This document shows positions 22,980 through 34,819 of a stretch of 64,000 bases of DNA, piece after piece (the stretch's first letter is position 1; every line of letters begins with the position of its first letter). Where the stretch lies: positions 14,169,001 to 14,233,000 of the forward strand of contig OZ038530.1 of NCBI GenBank assembly GCA_964036665.1, in the 5' to 3' direction. The notes under the pieces were generated by a model. It searched no databases, had not been told where the DNA came from, and saw only the letters and a list, made by a program, of their open reading frames with translations. Source of the stretch: Gordius sp. MW1 (lineage: Eukaryota > Nematomorpha > Gordioida > Gordea > Gordiidae). A program made the position numbers and the translations under genes.

Positions 22980-25313
22980 TCAAATTACTTGAATGGAGAT
23001 GTAGTTGAATTGGTAGTGAAATATTGCTTTCAGTAAGTGCCAAACCGAGAATTCGGGCCATAATATTTTCGAAAAATACAAGCACGAATAGGCAACCTGC
23101 AAAATAGAAAACAACATAACGTTAAATAACCATAGACTAATTGATTGCTCCACCCTTAAATATTCACGCATCAAAAATAATGCTAAAACGACAGGCCTAT
23201 TGGTCATCTAAGTACTTTTTATATTGCGATGGATTGTATTGGCCAATAATAATCATAAATTATACAAAATGTAATAAGCCACTTTAAACATTATAGATAT
23301 AAATTCTTTAAACCCTTATTAATTACGCAAAATTTATTTTAGAAAATTAGTCTAATTGTAAATGGTGCTATAAAAATTTTATTTCGGATTTTTCTATTTA
23401 TCTCTGTAATATTAATTAATTATAAGTCTAAAACTGATTATATCCTAAATGGTCTGTATTTTAAAATCAAAATAGATATACAAGGCATACCATTATATGC
23501 ATTTCCCAACTTACAAGTATGGATGACCAAATGGATGTCAAAATTTGAAATCGTTTTTAAGAGCAGTCTATGTCAATGTAAATAAAACACAAACAAATGT
23601 TGTAAATATATTAATCAACTTTTTAAAAATAAATAGCTTATAAAGTCGGTTTTGAAAAAATCGAAATCTACATTCAATTTTTCTCCAAAATTAAAAAAAT
23701 AACTTAAATACCTGCCACACTAAGAAATCGCTTATGCGCGTTTCTCCAGACGTTCTTATAAGCAAATCCACTTCGAATGAATGTGCTGAGTACAAATATT
23801 TATTCACAATGTCGCCTTTTATATCCCTAAAAATTAGAATACAATGTATATGCATTTTTGTAAATTTAATTAAGGCCAATTAATCATAAGAACCGTATTA
23901 GCTGTTATAATTTAGGTCAAACGATTATTTTTATTTAAATAAATTATTCAAAATTTTATGAGCAAAATACAGGCAAACTATACCTATATGAAAGACATTA
24001 AATTGATATCACAAAGCTTTTAAAAATTTCAAAAGATAAAGCTTATTCAAAATAACTGCTGCTTTTTAGCAAACAGAATCTGCAAGCCATGGGCGAGATA
24101 GGGGAAAAAATATTAAGGGGGATCTAAACCATGTAAAATCAAGTTTCTAACATTTAAAAAAAACAGATTTGATTTTGGATAAGGGTAAAATGAACAAAAA
24201 CATTGCTGATCAAAATAAAACAAAACAATTAAAAGGTTGCCAAAGAACATAAAATTATACTTACAAATCTATATGTTTGTTTAAATATCATATATAAATG
24301 CTATACCACAGATTTAGAAAAATCAATTTAAAAAATAGAGATGTAATAAGAAACTAATTTTATTTAAGGGTTAACATTTTTTTAAAATTAATTAAAGATA
24401 AAATATTATGACATATATAATATATTTGACCTACTCAATCTTTAGTTTGTTTTGCTGCACATCAGTGGCTATAGATCGGGTTGCTTGGAATAATTCCTCA
24501 GTTGAAGTGTAAAAAAAACAAATATTCATAACAGCACTAAAATAAAAAGAGATTAATAATAAACCATTATTAAATATATCTAAACGTTATATTTTAAGTC
24601 ATTTCTTGTCTAAATATATAAATTAGAGATTACATGGAGAATTATATTTACAAACTTGTTATTGCTTTGTGTTATTGACATAATTTTTTCAATAATAGCT
24701 CTTAAGTTGGAGTCTGCTAATTCCAGATTACCCCAAACTTTGATTCTGATTTTGTGTTTATCCAGAAAATCTCTAAGTTACACAATGATTATTATTAGGG
24801 CATAAATAAGTTACTTTTCATCCAAAAGTTTTTGAAACTTTTCTGCTGCCAAAATCATTAAGTTATCAACCTCTTCTTTAGATCTTTTTAAATTTTCTAT
24901 GCTGAATGCATAAACAGTAACTTCTTCAAGTCCCAATTTGAGGCTGCATTGCAAAATCTACATTAATAAAAATTTATCCAACTAACTTAGAACTGTTTTT
25001 GACTACATTAATCGAACTATATTTAATTACTAAAAAGAACATCATTTTAATGGCTATAAATATATTTAAACTTCATTTTGTATTGATACAAACAAAATGT
25101 AAAGGTATACCTTCAAATAAAAAAAAATACCTGTGCCAATGCTTCAAATCCTTTAACATGACCCACGTTAAGAGACAACCCATTCTTTTTTGCATACCTC
25201 CTATTACCATCCATTATAAATGCAACATGTCGAGGAATTGGCCCAAGCTTTAACAATTTATATAATGCAGTTTGAGTCCAAGTTAATTTAAAGTCATTAT
25301 TAAACCAACTCAT
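22980..25313 (-). CDS. DHDDS: Dehydrodolichyl diphosphate synthase catalytic subunit
   Basis: cis-Prenyltransferase that adds isopentenyl units to farnesyl diphosphate to make the dolichol precursor at the ER, normally with a NUS1/NgBR partner (family knowledge). Six exons, 25313-25131, 24957-24815, 24772-24656, 24536-24435, 23826-23712 and 23096-22980, join in phase to 258 residues. Motifs in order: [15 protein letters not shown] near residue 29 with the catalytic Asp, [62 protein letters not shown] and [14 protein letters not shown]. Human DHDDS is about 333 residues; the extra C-terminal helical tail is absent here and the protein stops soon after the WPE motif. Intron 2 is 42 nt. A GTG codon lies directly upstream of the chosen ATG. 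Confidence 0.94.
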
Positions 25314-25319
25314 CACCGC

Positions 25320-26480
25320 GTAAAATATCAGCTGTTAAGCAGTAATGGAACATTTAGCCTAAAAAGGTTTTGAAACGTACTTACCTGCGTTTACGCATTC
25401 TGAATGCGTTATGGTATAATGCGACCTTAACCGAAATACTGGGAGTATTTATTGTAATGGCAAATGCTTACCTACTTACCTTTGCCATCCCTCACACATC
25501 ACTCCAATTGATTTTGTAAACTCCCATTCTCTCCCCTCTCGCAAGTGGTAAGAGGGTAGATATTTTTCTTTATTTAAGCCCGTGGATCTAGAGAGAAGGC
25601 AAATAAGTTTTAATTTTTGTAAATTGTGGATGCCTTCAATATTAATTTACGGTTTATATTACTAGTAAATAATTTTAAATATTTATAAGAAATTTAATAG
25701 TTGTTAAATTATTATTACTATTACATTAAGGCGCCTGAATGTTAACTGACTAAAAATTAATTATTTTTTAGTATGATAAAATATGGCCAAGGTTAGATTT
25801 ATAGTTAGAAACTGGTTAAATGAATTATTAGTCAATGATGCATTAGGTTTTAGAGTTAGGTATGAATATTTTTGGGCTTTCATTTAAATACATAAGAACA
25901 ATTGCAAATCATATAATTTATGCGATTTCTATACACTTGTCATGGACTTTTTACCGCCATTATTTCCTAACTGTCTATATCTTGCCTAACACACATTAGT
26001 TCCTAACTGTTTATGTCTTACTTACTACCGCCATTACTTCCTAACTATTTATATCTACTTTTATTTTATTTATAAATACTGTTATTTTATTTATATCTAA
26101 TTTTATATTATTTTTATCTACCTCTATTAATGTTTAATTATTGATCAAGATATTGATAACAAACGATTATTGATGTTTATATTGATTTACCAAGTATTGG
26201 TTAGTAAACGATTATTGATGTTTACTTATTGATTTACCGAGAAATACGTAGCCCACAATTATTAATCTTTACCCATTGATAAATGATGGATTCTAATTTA
26301 TAAAAACCTAGCGATGTGTGTACAAATTGAACTCCCCCCATGCGCAACTTATCGCCCACGCTAAGGAAAACGAATACATAAAAACTATAACGATCCAACC
26401 TAACCTCAACAAATTTAAACCATATATATACCAAGATGGAACAAGCTGAGAGTAAAACACCTGGATTTAAAAACAAGAAA
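25320..26480. other. Intergenic, 5' side of DHDDS
   Basis: The DHDDS promoter must lie at the left of this stretch, but no specific element can be defended. Between 25960 and 26270 short AT-rich phrases repeat imperfectly (CCTAACTxTxTATxTC three times, AACGATTATTGATGTTTA twice), which looks like local slippage. Confidence 0.4.
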
Positions 26481-26490
26481 CACTCCTGCC

Positions 26491-27705
26491 TAGTGATGCG
26501 GAAAAACCGAAAATCTCGGTCCCTTCTCGTCTCGTCTCGTCTCGAAAAGACGAGACGAGACGAGAATTTAAAAAATTGTGTCGAGATCGAGACGAGAATT
26601 TTTATCTCGAGACAAGACGAGACGAGATTTTATTGGCGAGATCTCGGCTTTAATTATTATTAATTAGACTTTATTTAGCTAATTTAAAATTTTTATTTTA
26701 TGAGATGGAGATTAAATGCAAATTAATATGATTTTGAAACTTACGCACCTCCACTTGGCGCAAATTTCAAATTTGTTTATACCTCAACATTTCACAATAT
26801 CCAAGGATAAATCAAATACAACTAGGAAGTGTAAATTGTGCTTTAAAGCAATAAAAATGACTGATAGCAATAGTTCAGTTCTTTGACGGCATCAAACGTT
26901 TTAGCCGCAATGGCTAGAGATTTTCTGAGCACCCAGGCGACCTAGGTGCCTGCCGATAGATTGTTTTCGAATAGTCAAATTTATCAATAATTAAAATATA
27001 TATAAGCCTTTTTAGTATGTAATTATTTTATGCCAAAATTAATAATAAATGAATTAAGTAAATATGTTGTTAATTAAAATATATAATTAGAATTGTTTAA
27101 ATCTTATATTTAACAGCTTAACTTTAATTATATATGTGCAATTAACAAGAGATCTCAAAACGTTCATGTTCTTCCAACAATAATGCCTATTTTATTGTAT
27201 ATTTGCAATGTTCAGATAATTACTTGTTATAAATAATGATAATATTTTTAAATGTTTACTCTCGCATTTTTGTCATTATTTGAACGTTATTATATAAGAT
27301 CTCAATAAATTCAATATGTTAAAATATGATGATTTTATTAAACTTTTTCCTTTTATTGAGCCTCAACCAGGAAATAAAAGCTATTAATTAGTATACCTTC
27401 GAGCAGAGTAGTATATAACACTAATAATGCTTACTACCTTTAGTTACTCATCTAGCTTGTGTTTTGGGGTTTGAGATAAAAAATTGGTTCCATTATGACC
27501 AATTTATATCTTGTATAATAATTTATAATAACCAGAAAAAAATATATATATGGTATAATTATTTTTAAGAGTCGAGACGAGACGAGAATTCTCGCCGAGA
27601 CGAGATTGGGGTTTTTTTTTGCCGAGACGAGATCGAGATTTTAATAATCACACCCGAGACGAGACGAGATTTTGCTTTCGAGACCGAGACGAGATCGAAA
27701 CACTA
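26491..27705 (+). mobile_element. hAT element with CGAGACGAGA arrays and perfect target duplication
   Basis: Left end TAGTGATGCGGAAAAACC, right end read inward TAGTGTTTCGATCTCG, flanked by perfect 8-bp duplications CTCCTGCC (26483-26490 and 27706-27713). Subterminal arrays of CGAGACGAGA and its complement fill 26515-26645 and 27570-27697; the left one contains an inverted pair around AAAAGACGAG. A hATC transposase remnant lies at 26892-26988. The 1215-bp length and the stop codon make it non-autonomous. Confidence 0.9.
26892..26988 (+). pseudogene. hATC dimerisation-domain remnant
   Basis: Reads SNVLAAMARDFLSTQAT, a stop, then VPADRLFSNSQIYQ and a second stop. This is the MARDFLSIPATSxPxERxFS block of hAT transposases with a nonsense codon in the middle. 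No upstream catalytic region was recognised. Confidence 0.85.
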
Positions 27706-27719
27706 CTCCTGCCCCAAAA

Positions 27720-28110
27720 AGATAATAAAGACGTAGTGAAAATCGAAGCAAGAAAAAACGTCAGATTAAAAAAACACAAAACTTCCACCATTCCCCATGT
27801 CAAATCAAGCAATAAACCTACAACACTATCACTCGCAACATAATAATTACCCAAAATAAGGATAAATTATAAAACTACAACATGTTGAACGATATAACCA
27901 AATAAATCCTTTCATTTTTCAATATATAAAAATATACAAAGCAGAATATATTAAAACCCCATTAATACATAAATTCAAAGCAGACGATTTATTATAATTG
28001 TAAAAGTCAATTATTACTGATAAAATTTGTATTTGTGCATTGTAAGAAAGAAAAGTTAAAACAAAAGAGAACAACCAATTATTACTATTTACGTTAAGTT
28101 AATGTTGCGT
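27720..28110. other. AT-rich stretch with no recognised gene
   Basis: No feature seen apart from chance ORFs. Confidence 0.35.
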
Positions 28111-28115
28111 TACTA

Positions 28116-29004
28116 TTTCTATCATTTATTTAAGAATACTCATTTGATCTTACCTTAATTTCCATTAAAGTTATTTAATTACATGATTTCGATAATGTTC
28201 ATAAGTATAAGAAACGTACCAATATCTCCGCGCGAAGAAACGACGAAATATATATAATCCGCGCGAAGAAAACGCGAATGATAACTAAGTTTTCTGGTTC
28301 TAAAACGAACAAAGAAATTTTTCTCCAGTACGCTCTTCAAGCGTGATACGCGTATACATATAATAAAGCGTAGAGAAAGAGAGGTGAGGGGGGACTACGC
28401 ATGTTGAGATTAATGCGCGTATCACTAAGCGAGGAGGGAGATAGATATGGGGGGGGGCAACGCGTATACATTAATACGTACCTAACGAATCGATATAAGG
28501 GGTGGAAGGGGTAGAGACGTACAATATACAACGTGGTACACATACCACGACACCATACCCTTCAAGCTCCTCCTCCGACCCGAGTGTTGACTCTCTATTA
28601 GCACGATTGTCGGATGTGAGCTTTAGACCGCTGTCCCTTGTTCGGACGTACGAATCAAATTGTTGAACGTCTCCAGGATCGTTTTTCTGATTCGGCCTTC
28701 CAATTGGTCTTCTTGATTTGATTTTATCGTTGACCGTAAAAATTGAATCACACTTCCCAATCGAACTTGCTAGGGGGGGGGGGGTTGCCAGAGCATCTGA
28801 GCGTCGTTGGGTTCAAGATACTCTAACCAATTGTTTTCGTTTAACGCAACCCAAAGTAGTTTTTTTTGATTACTCCCATAGAGCGAGACAGAAACATCTC
28901 CGCCACCCTAAGTCGTTCAGGCCGCTTCTCCATAAGAGCTTTCTATCATTTATTTAAGAATACTCATTTGATCTTACCTTAATTTCCATTAAGGATATTT
29001 AATT
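28116..29004. repeat. 65-bp direct repeats flanking a 759-bp GC-richer insert
   Basis: The 65-nt sequence beginning TTTCTATCATTTATTTAAG occurs at 28116-28180 and again at 28940-29004 with two mismatches. The 759 bp between them differ from the surroundings: CGCGCG-type words (CCGCGCGAAGAAA twice at 28229 and 28259), two GA-rich patches and a G tract at 28772. No protein family was recognised in any frame. It could be a segmental duplication with inserted sequence or a defective element with short terminal direct repeats. Confidence 0.7.
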
Positions 29005-29405
29005 CAGGGGTTTGTCCCGAATCCGAACCCCTGAACGCGAACCGGGTAAAACCCGATGTTACAGAACCCGAACCCAAACCCATTTTTAAAAATCCCCTTA
29101 AAACCCGAACCCAATACAAAAAAGGGTTTGGGTTCGGGTTTTTAATTCAAAAATATATTGTAAATTGAATATCTCAGTTTTCTCTATCATGACAATGTAA
29201 CGAAAACCATACGATTGTAATTTCAATAAAGATTTATAAGTTAGCCCAGATTGTATTAGCTGTTCCACCTACCCAAGTTAGCGTGGAAAGAGCTTTTTCT
29301 TCATTAAAATTTATTCTATCAACTTATCGATTACAAATGACTGATCAAATATTAGAAGATGTTTTAATTATAAGATTAAATAATATATCAAAATTATATG
29401 CATAA
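29005..29405 (+). mobile_element. Truncated hAT element of the CAGGGGTTTG family
   Basis: Starts CAGGGGTTTGTCCCGAATCC and continues with AACCCGAACCC arrays nearly identical to the complete MITE at 53964-54370. After about 230 bp it passes into hATC transposase coding that the MITE lacks. No matching right terminal repeat was found within the next kilobase, so the 3' part is lost or decayed. Confidence 0.75.
29233..29405 (+). pseudogene. hATC transposase remnant of the CAGGGGTTTG family
   Basis: An open stretch reads LAQIVLAVPPTQVSVERAFS, followed by LKFILSTYRLQMTDQILEDV and LIIRLNN, ending in TAA at 29403-29405. It fits the C-terminal dimerisation domain of hAT transposases (PxTQxxxERxFSxLK, then LxxxxLExxLxIRxN). 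No stop or shift is seen in this piece, so it is among the youngest transposase fragments here. The catalytic part is missing. Confidence 0.88.
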
Positions 29406-29409
29406 TTTA

Positions 29410-30175
29410 TGTGTCAACTGTATTTATATTTTATGATGTGAAGTATACGTTGAATAAAAATATTTTTGTGTAATTCATAATATGGTATGGCTTTTATTAA
29501 TTATATTTTTATTGCTTTAAATCCAAAAATAAATTAGAACATTAAAAATTCAATAAATACATATGCACAATGAGATGAAATAATTGGCATGTAAATTTAA
29601 TTAGGTGCTATTTAAAAATTAAGTTAACTATTCAATAATTTTTTCAAGGTAAAAATGTATTATATGATAATTATTTAGATCATTGCATTCAACCAATATG
29701 TCTCTTTTTATGTTTATACATGTGACTTCGTATTCGCACAAATAAACTTTTCAATAAAAAAAATCCATAGTCTAGCTTATAAAATCGAGTGAATGGACAA
29801 CAGCTTTGAGTTCCGCCAAAATACCCCATGGGAGTGTAAGGTGTCGCTAGGATTATAGATTTTCCGCAACCCCTTTAGGTAGTAGAGTTAAGTATCCCCT
29901 ACCCAGGGTAAAAAAATTCTCGCAAAACTTAAAAGTTCTAAATATTTAGTAACTGGATCTTAATTTTCCTTATCTTGTAATCCGGTTAAATAAACGTTCA
30001 TTGAGGTTAAGCAAAGTAAAATAGGCTTTTTGCATTTAAATACTGCCTTTCGGTCTCAGCCTAAGTGGTCCAATGCCTCAAAAGACCATGTTTAGGTAAA
30101 TCAAGGTGTGTCTAGTGTGTTTTATTGCTTACATGACATTCTTGTGATATGAGCTACACTTGTTGAGCGTTTAAC
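29410..30175. other. AT-rich stretch with no recognised gene
   Basis: A short patch at 29790-29930 (GGACAACAGC, CCTTTAGGTAG, CCCCTACCCAGGG) may be an old repeat. Nothing else seen. Confidence 0.35.
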
Positions 30176-30184
30176 AAAAAATCA

Positions 30185-30490
30185 AAGAACGTCAATTACA
30201 GGTAAAGCTACCAGGAGATCACCGCGCCCCTCTCTCCGATATCGGCTTTGACTACAATGGCTGGAAAGAGAAGGATGTTACACAATTCACACAATAAATA
30301 TCATACCAGGTTTCGAGGCAGGCAAATCTGTTGCGGTGCATTGTATACATCAAGCGACACCCAGGAACAACCGAGAGCTGGTAACGGTACCGCACAGGGA
30401 AGTCGTCATCAGCCCCGAAGAATAGGTACAGCATTTGGGGAAAACTCTCGAGCAGGACGGTCCCAAGACCAGCCAGCCCGCCGGAATTTT
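30185..30490 (+). other. GC-richer island of unknown identity
   Basis: About 300 bp of markedly higher GC than its flanks, with an ORF at 30248-30493 and a better-looking but stop-terminated frame starting VKLPGDHRAPLSDIGFDYNG. I recognise no family in either. It ends just before a foldback element. It may be a captured gene fragment, part of an unrecognised element, or a degraded exon. Confidence 0.4.
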
Positions 30491-30496
30491 TGATTA

Positions 30497-31492
30497 CACA
30501 GCTCTAAAAATTTTGACTTTGTGATCACATCCCGCAATCCGACCAATAATTCTGATAGAGAATTTTGCGCTGAAAAATGTTGCTAAAATTTCAAAAAAAT
30601 TATCATTGTGCCAAAATATTTTTTTGTTATTTTATGTGAAAGAGCTTAAAAATATATAAAAGTAAGCCAAATTATAGAGATTTTAAAGTAAATTAGTTGT
30701 ATTTTTTTACAATTACTAGTTTTTTTTAGATATACGAGGTTGAAGGTGCCAAAAATGCCCTTTTTAAGCCTTTTTGAGGCTATATTGCCACGATATTTTT
30801 AATATTTAGTGAAAAATAGTAATATATTCATGTAGATTAGTTTCATCTATAGGTTCATTAATTTATTTTTTTTGTTACACCTCTACATTTAAATTTATTC
30901 GCGTTTTTGTGAACCCCTTCCCCTTATAGAAATTCGTCCCACTATGTCTGGAAAAAGGAGTACATTAGAGTCATACTACACACGCGCTGTTTACTAACAC
31001 ATCTCTCTCCCTTTCTCCATCTCTTCCACTCCCGCCCCCATATCTATCCAAGCACACATGAAAGGGGCGGGAGCGGAGGAGAAAGAGAAGAGAGTAGATG
31101 AAGGGAGAGAGATATGTATTAGTAAACATCGCGTACGTAGTATGAACTCTAATGTACTCCGTTTACCAGACATCGTGGGACGAATTTTGATAAGGAGAAG
31201 GGGTTTAGGCAAACGCGTATGAATTTTAATATAGGGGTGATATAAAAAAATAAATAATGGACCTATAGATAACACTTTATTCTACATGAATATATTACTA
31301 TTTTTCACTAAATATTAAAAATGCCGTAGCAATATAGCCTCAAAAAGACTTAAAAAGGGCATTTTTAGCACTTTCCATCTCGTATATCTAACTAGTAATT
31401 GTCGAAAAAACTAAAAACAGATTATTTTTCAGCGCAAAATTCTCTATCAGAATCATTGGTCGGATTGCGGGATGTTTTTTTGTAGACCTGTG
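30497..31492. mobile_element. Foldback (snap-back) element, copy 1
   Basis: The roughly 996 bp read almost the same from both ends: CATCCCGCAATCCGACCAAT and TCTGATAGAGAATTTTGCGC at left reappear inverted at right, and the mirror continues inward through GAACCCCTTCCCCTTAT, AATTCGTCCCAC, the GTTTACTAA words and the CTCCATCTCTTCCACTCCCG purine/pyrimidine block to a centre near 31050. Ends are CACAG..CTGTG with TA immediately outside on both sides, as for Tc1/mariner-type insertion. No ORF of note. Confidence 0.82.
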
Positions 31493-31772
31493 TATTATGT
31501 GTACGTGTTCGTATCGAGTTGGGTTATCGTTATTTTTATATATTCCTATATTCCGTTTACATATCATCTAATATGTCTTTAAATCTATTAATAAAATTAA
31601 GTTATTTGTATATTTACACCCCAGTACTCAAATAGTGTCATATCCAAATTACTTTGGGTCCCGGCTAAACCTATATACTCGAGTCGTATAAGACATCCAG
31701 GGTACAAACATTGTATCTGTGAAGGGGGGATGAAGGTTGATAAAATGAATAAGATTTAATATTCACATAATA

Positions 31773-32462
31773 CACAGGTCTATAAACATTAGCTTTATGA
31801 TTCTATCCCGCAATCAGACCCATAATTCTGATAGAGTATTTGGCGGTGAACAATAATATGTTTTTAAGTTTTTAATTATTCGCGTTAAAGTGAACCATCC
31901 CCTTATCAAAATTCGTCCCACAATATAGAAAACGGAATGCATTAGAGTACATGTACATACTACATATGCGATGTTTACTAGAACATCACTCTCTTCCTTT
32001 CTCCTTTCTTTCACTTCCGCTCCCACTAGCCAATCACACATGAAGGGGGAGGAAGTGGAGGACAAAGAGAGGAGAGTAGGTGAAGATAGAGAGTAATGCA
32101 TTAGTAAACATCGCGTACATAGTTACTCTAATCTACTCCGTTTTCATAGATAATGCAACAAACTTTGATAAGGGGAAGGGGTTCATGTAAGCCTGAAATT
32201 TAAATATATAGGTGAGACAAAAAAGTAAAATAAGATGAAACATGAATCTACAAGATTAAATTAATATTTTTTAGTATAAATTAAAAATGACGTGGCAATG
32301 TAACCTCAAAAAGGGTTAATATGGCCATTTTGTGCACCCTAAACCTCGTTTATCTTAAAAACTGGAGGTTTTGGGAAAAAACTAAAAACTTATTACTGTT
32401 GAGTGCTAAATTCTCTATCAGAATTATTGGTATGTTTGCAAGATGTTTTTTGTAGACCTTTG
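31773..32462. mobile_element. Foldback (snap-back) element, copy 2
   Basis: Same family as the previous element, 281 bp downstream. It begins CACAGGTCTATAAAC with TATCCCGCAATCAGACCCAT and ends with the inverted TCAGAATTATTGG and GTAGACCTTTG, again with TA on each side. The mirror passes through CACTTCCGCTCCCAC and GAGGAAGTGGAGG near 32040. It is shorter and more diverged, with the left arm deleted relative to copy 1. Confidence 0.78.
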
Positions 32463-32469
32463 TAATTAC

Positions 32470-33595
32470 TTAAATTACATATTTATTAGAATTCTTGCCT
32501 GATATCCGTTTTTGGCCATGATTCCTCCGCGTTCATCTATTTTTCTCTATATCAGCCTCGGGATATATTCTGTACGCTCACGCCCAATAAAATTTACATA
32601 CAACGACTATATTCCCCTTGATAAGAAACTTACTTATCTTTCTAACTAGACCGCATTGAACCAACATCAATTGACTTATGCAGCTCCGAATTGATATTTT
32701 ATAGAATATTGATAAAATCAATATTTATGACGAGTTGCAAAAAACGGTAATAAATTTTAACTTATTTAGTGCTTTGGCCAGAAACAAAATTAATAATATA
32801 CCCTGCTTTAGCAAACTCAAACATCACTACAAACAATCAATACTCTAATTAACTAAATTTAAGCTTAATTTATCTAAATAATATACCCACTTATAAAATT
32901 GTATAAACCACAAATATTTATTATTACATATTATGTTCACAAATATTCAAAGCGATTGAGAATGAGAATATGAAAATGTGCGTTCTTTCTTGTCCGCGTC
33001 CTGGCTATCTCTTTTCTTAGAACTAATTCTTCATGTCTATGGCATTATCATCTATGGGATGGAGATGCCAGCCTCCTTTCATAAACCCTTTATCTAATTT
33101 CTTTTACAAATATTTCCCCTTCCGGTTGTAATCCGGATAAAATCACAAAACAAAACTTCAATTATTATACTTAATAAAAATTTCTACCAATTTTGATATT
33201 ATAAGAATAAGTTTACAAGTTTCGAACTAATTGAAAATATAACTATCATATATATTTAAGGTAGCATAATAGGTAGACACTAGTCATTTCACTACAAAAA
33301 AAATTTGTATTGGGAGCGTTTGAATTTACACTAGGATTAACAGATTACTTAAATATTTATTAAAAAATAATTTCTAGTACTTACGTTGTTTTTTTATATT
33401 TAAATTTTGAGATGTCTAAGTCAATTTGCAAGTATCTATAAATACACTACGCACTTAGTGTACTCATCTAACGTTTCCATCATTTACGACAAATAGTGTA
33501 CAGAGTTTTTATTTCACTCGAATTGTGCCTTAAATTCAATACGTCACTTTATAATAAAATCGTTGTTGACATATCTAAAGTTATTCATTCAAGAG
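32470..33595. other. AT-rich stretch with no recognised gene
   Basis: No feature recognised on either strand. Confidence 0.35.
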
Positions 33596-33602
33596 TGTTA
33601 TT

Positions 33603-34510
33603 TAAATGCTAAGTAATCATCTATAGTAAGTTTTTTATTGAAAATGCTAAGTATTTCATTTAAAAATGCGAAGTTTTTATGCTATGTATTTTAAACATAA
33701 TGCAAAGTATTTTAAAGAAAATGCTAAGTTTTTTCTTGAAAAATTCTTACTACTTTTTCAAAAATGTTATATTTTTAAAAATTAAGTTGTTTTTAAATAT
33801 ACAAAGTTTCATTGATAAAAAAATACAAATTATGTTTTTTGAAGGGATCAGATCAAAGTGCCTAGTTCTATTAATGCTAATTTTTTTCAATGTGCTAAAT
33901 TTGATAACAAGAATTACACATATTGATCTTTTAAGCTATTTTTTAAGATGCTAAGTTTGATAAAAAAAATTACACATTTAAAAGTCAAATAGAATATTTT
34001 AAGACAATAATTAGAAATAGTGGGAAAACTATAATTAATAAATGTATGAATGTATGTATGTAAGTAAGCAATGTATGTCAAACCGCCAGATACGAATTGG
34101 TTGTGCTCATGAGCCAAATACGCCTAGTAACGAGTGCGTTTATAATGTCAATTAAAAAAATATATTTAGAAAACATAGCAAAATCTAAGACCTAAAATAA
34201 TTCGATTAAAAACTTTTTATTTATATAAAAACTTAGCAAATAATTTTAAAAAAACTTAAGAAATAAATAAAAAATTTAGCAAATAATTAAAAAACTTAGC
34301 AAATATTTGAAAAACTTAGCAAATTATTAAAACCCTTAGCAAATAATTTAAAACTTCGCAAAATTTATTATTAGCGAATTAATTAAAAATTTAGCATTTG
34401 AATTTAAAACTGAGAATTAATTTAAAACACGGCAAATAGATAAAATAATTAAAAATTAGCAATCATGAATAAGAAACTTTGCAAATTAAATATAAAACTT
34501 AGCAAATTAT
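33603..34510. repeat. Second locus with mirrored GCTAAGT / ACTTAGC arms
   Basis: The left arm, 33603-33960, has scattered GCTAAGT and GCAAAGTATTTT words. The right arm, about 34225-34510, has about a dozen AAAAACTTAGCAAATAATT words, the reverse-complement motif. The same motif pair and polarity occur at 20285-21650, so both loci likely descend from one type of element. No terminal repeat or target duplication was identified. Confidence 0.7.
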
Positions 34511-34819
34511 TTGTTGTGTTTATTCAATAAGTGATATTTGATTTTTCAGTATACAATCATCAATTTTACACATAGAAAGGGAATTCTTTATTTTTTAATG
34601 GGTTAATGTGTTATCAATATAATTGGGATCACATCAAACTTAATAATACATAGTAATAATTATATTAAGGCGAATGTTAATATTTAAAATAAGTTTTAAA
34701 ATAATATAACACACCTTTAATTAATTTGTCATGGGCCATCAAGTAGAAACAGTTGTACAACAATTATATTATTCTGGGTTAAAAGGTTATTAAAATTTTG
34801 AGCTGTATAGGTACCGCCA

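Noticed and set aside
30248..30493. 81-residue plus-strand ORF as a gene
   Set aside because: Basic, low-complexity translation with no family match; another frame of the same island looks equally coding-like, so no frame can be preferred.
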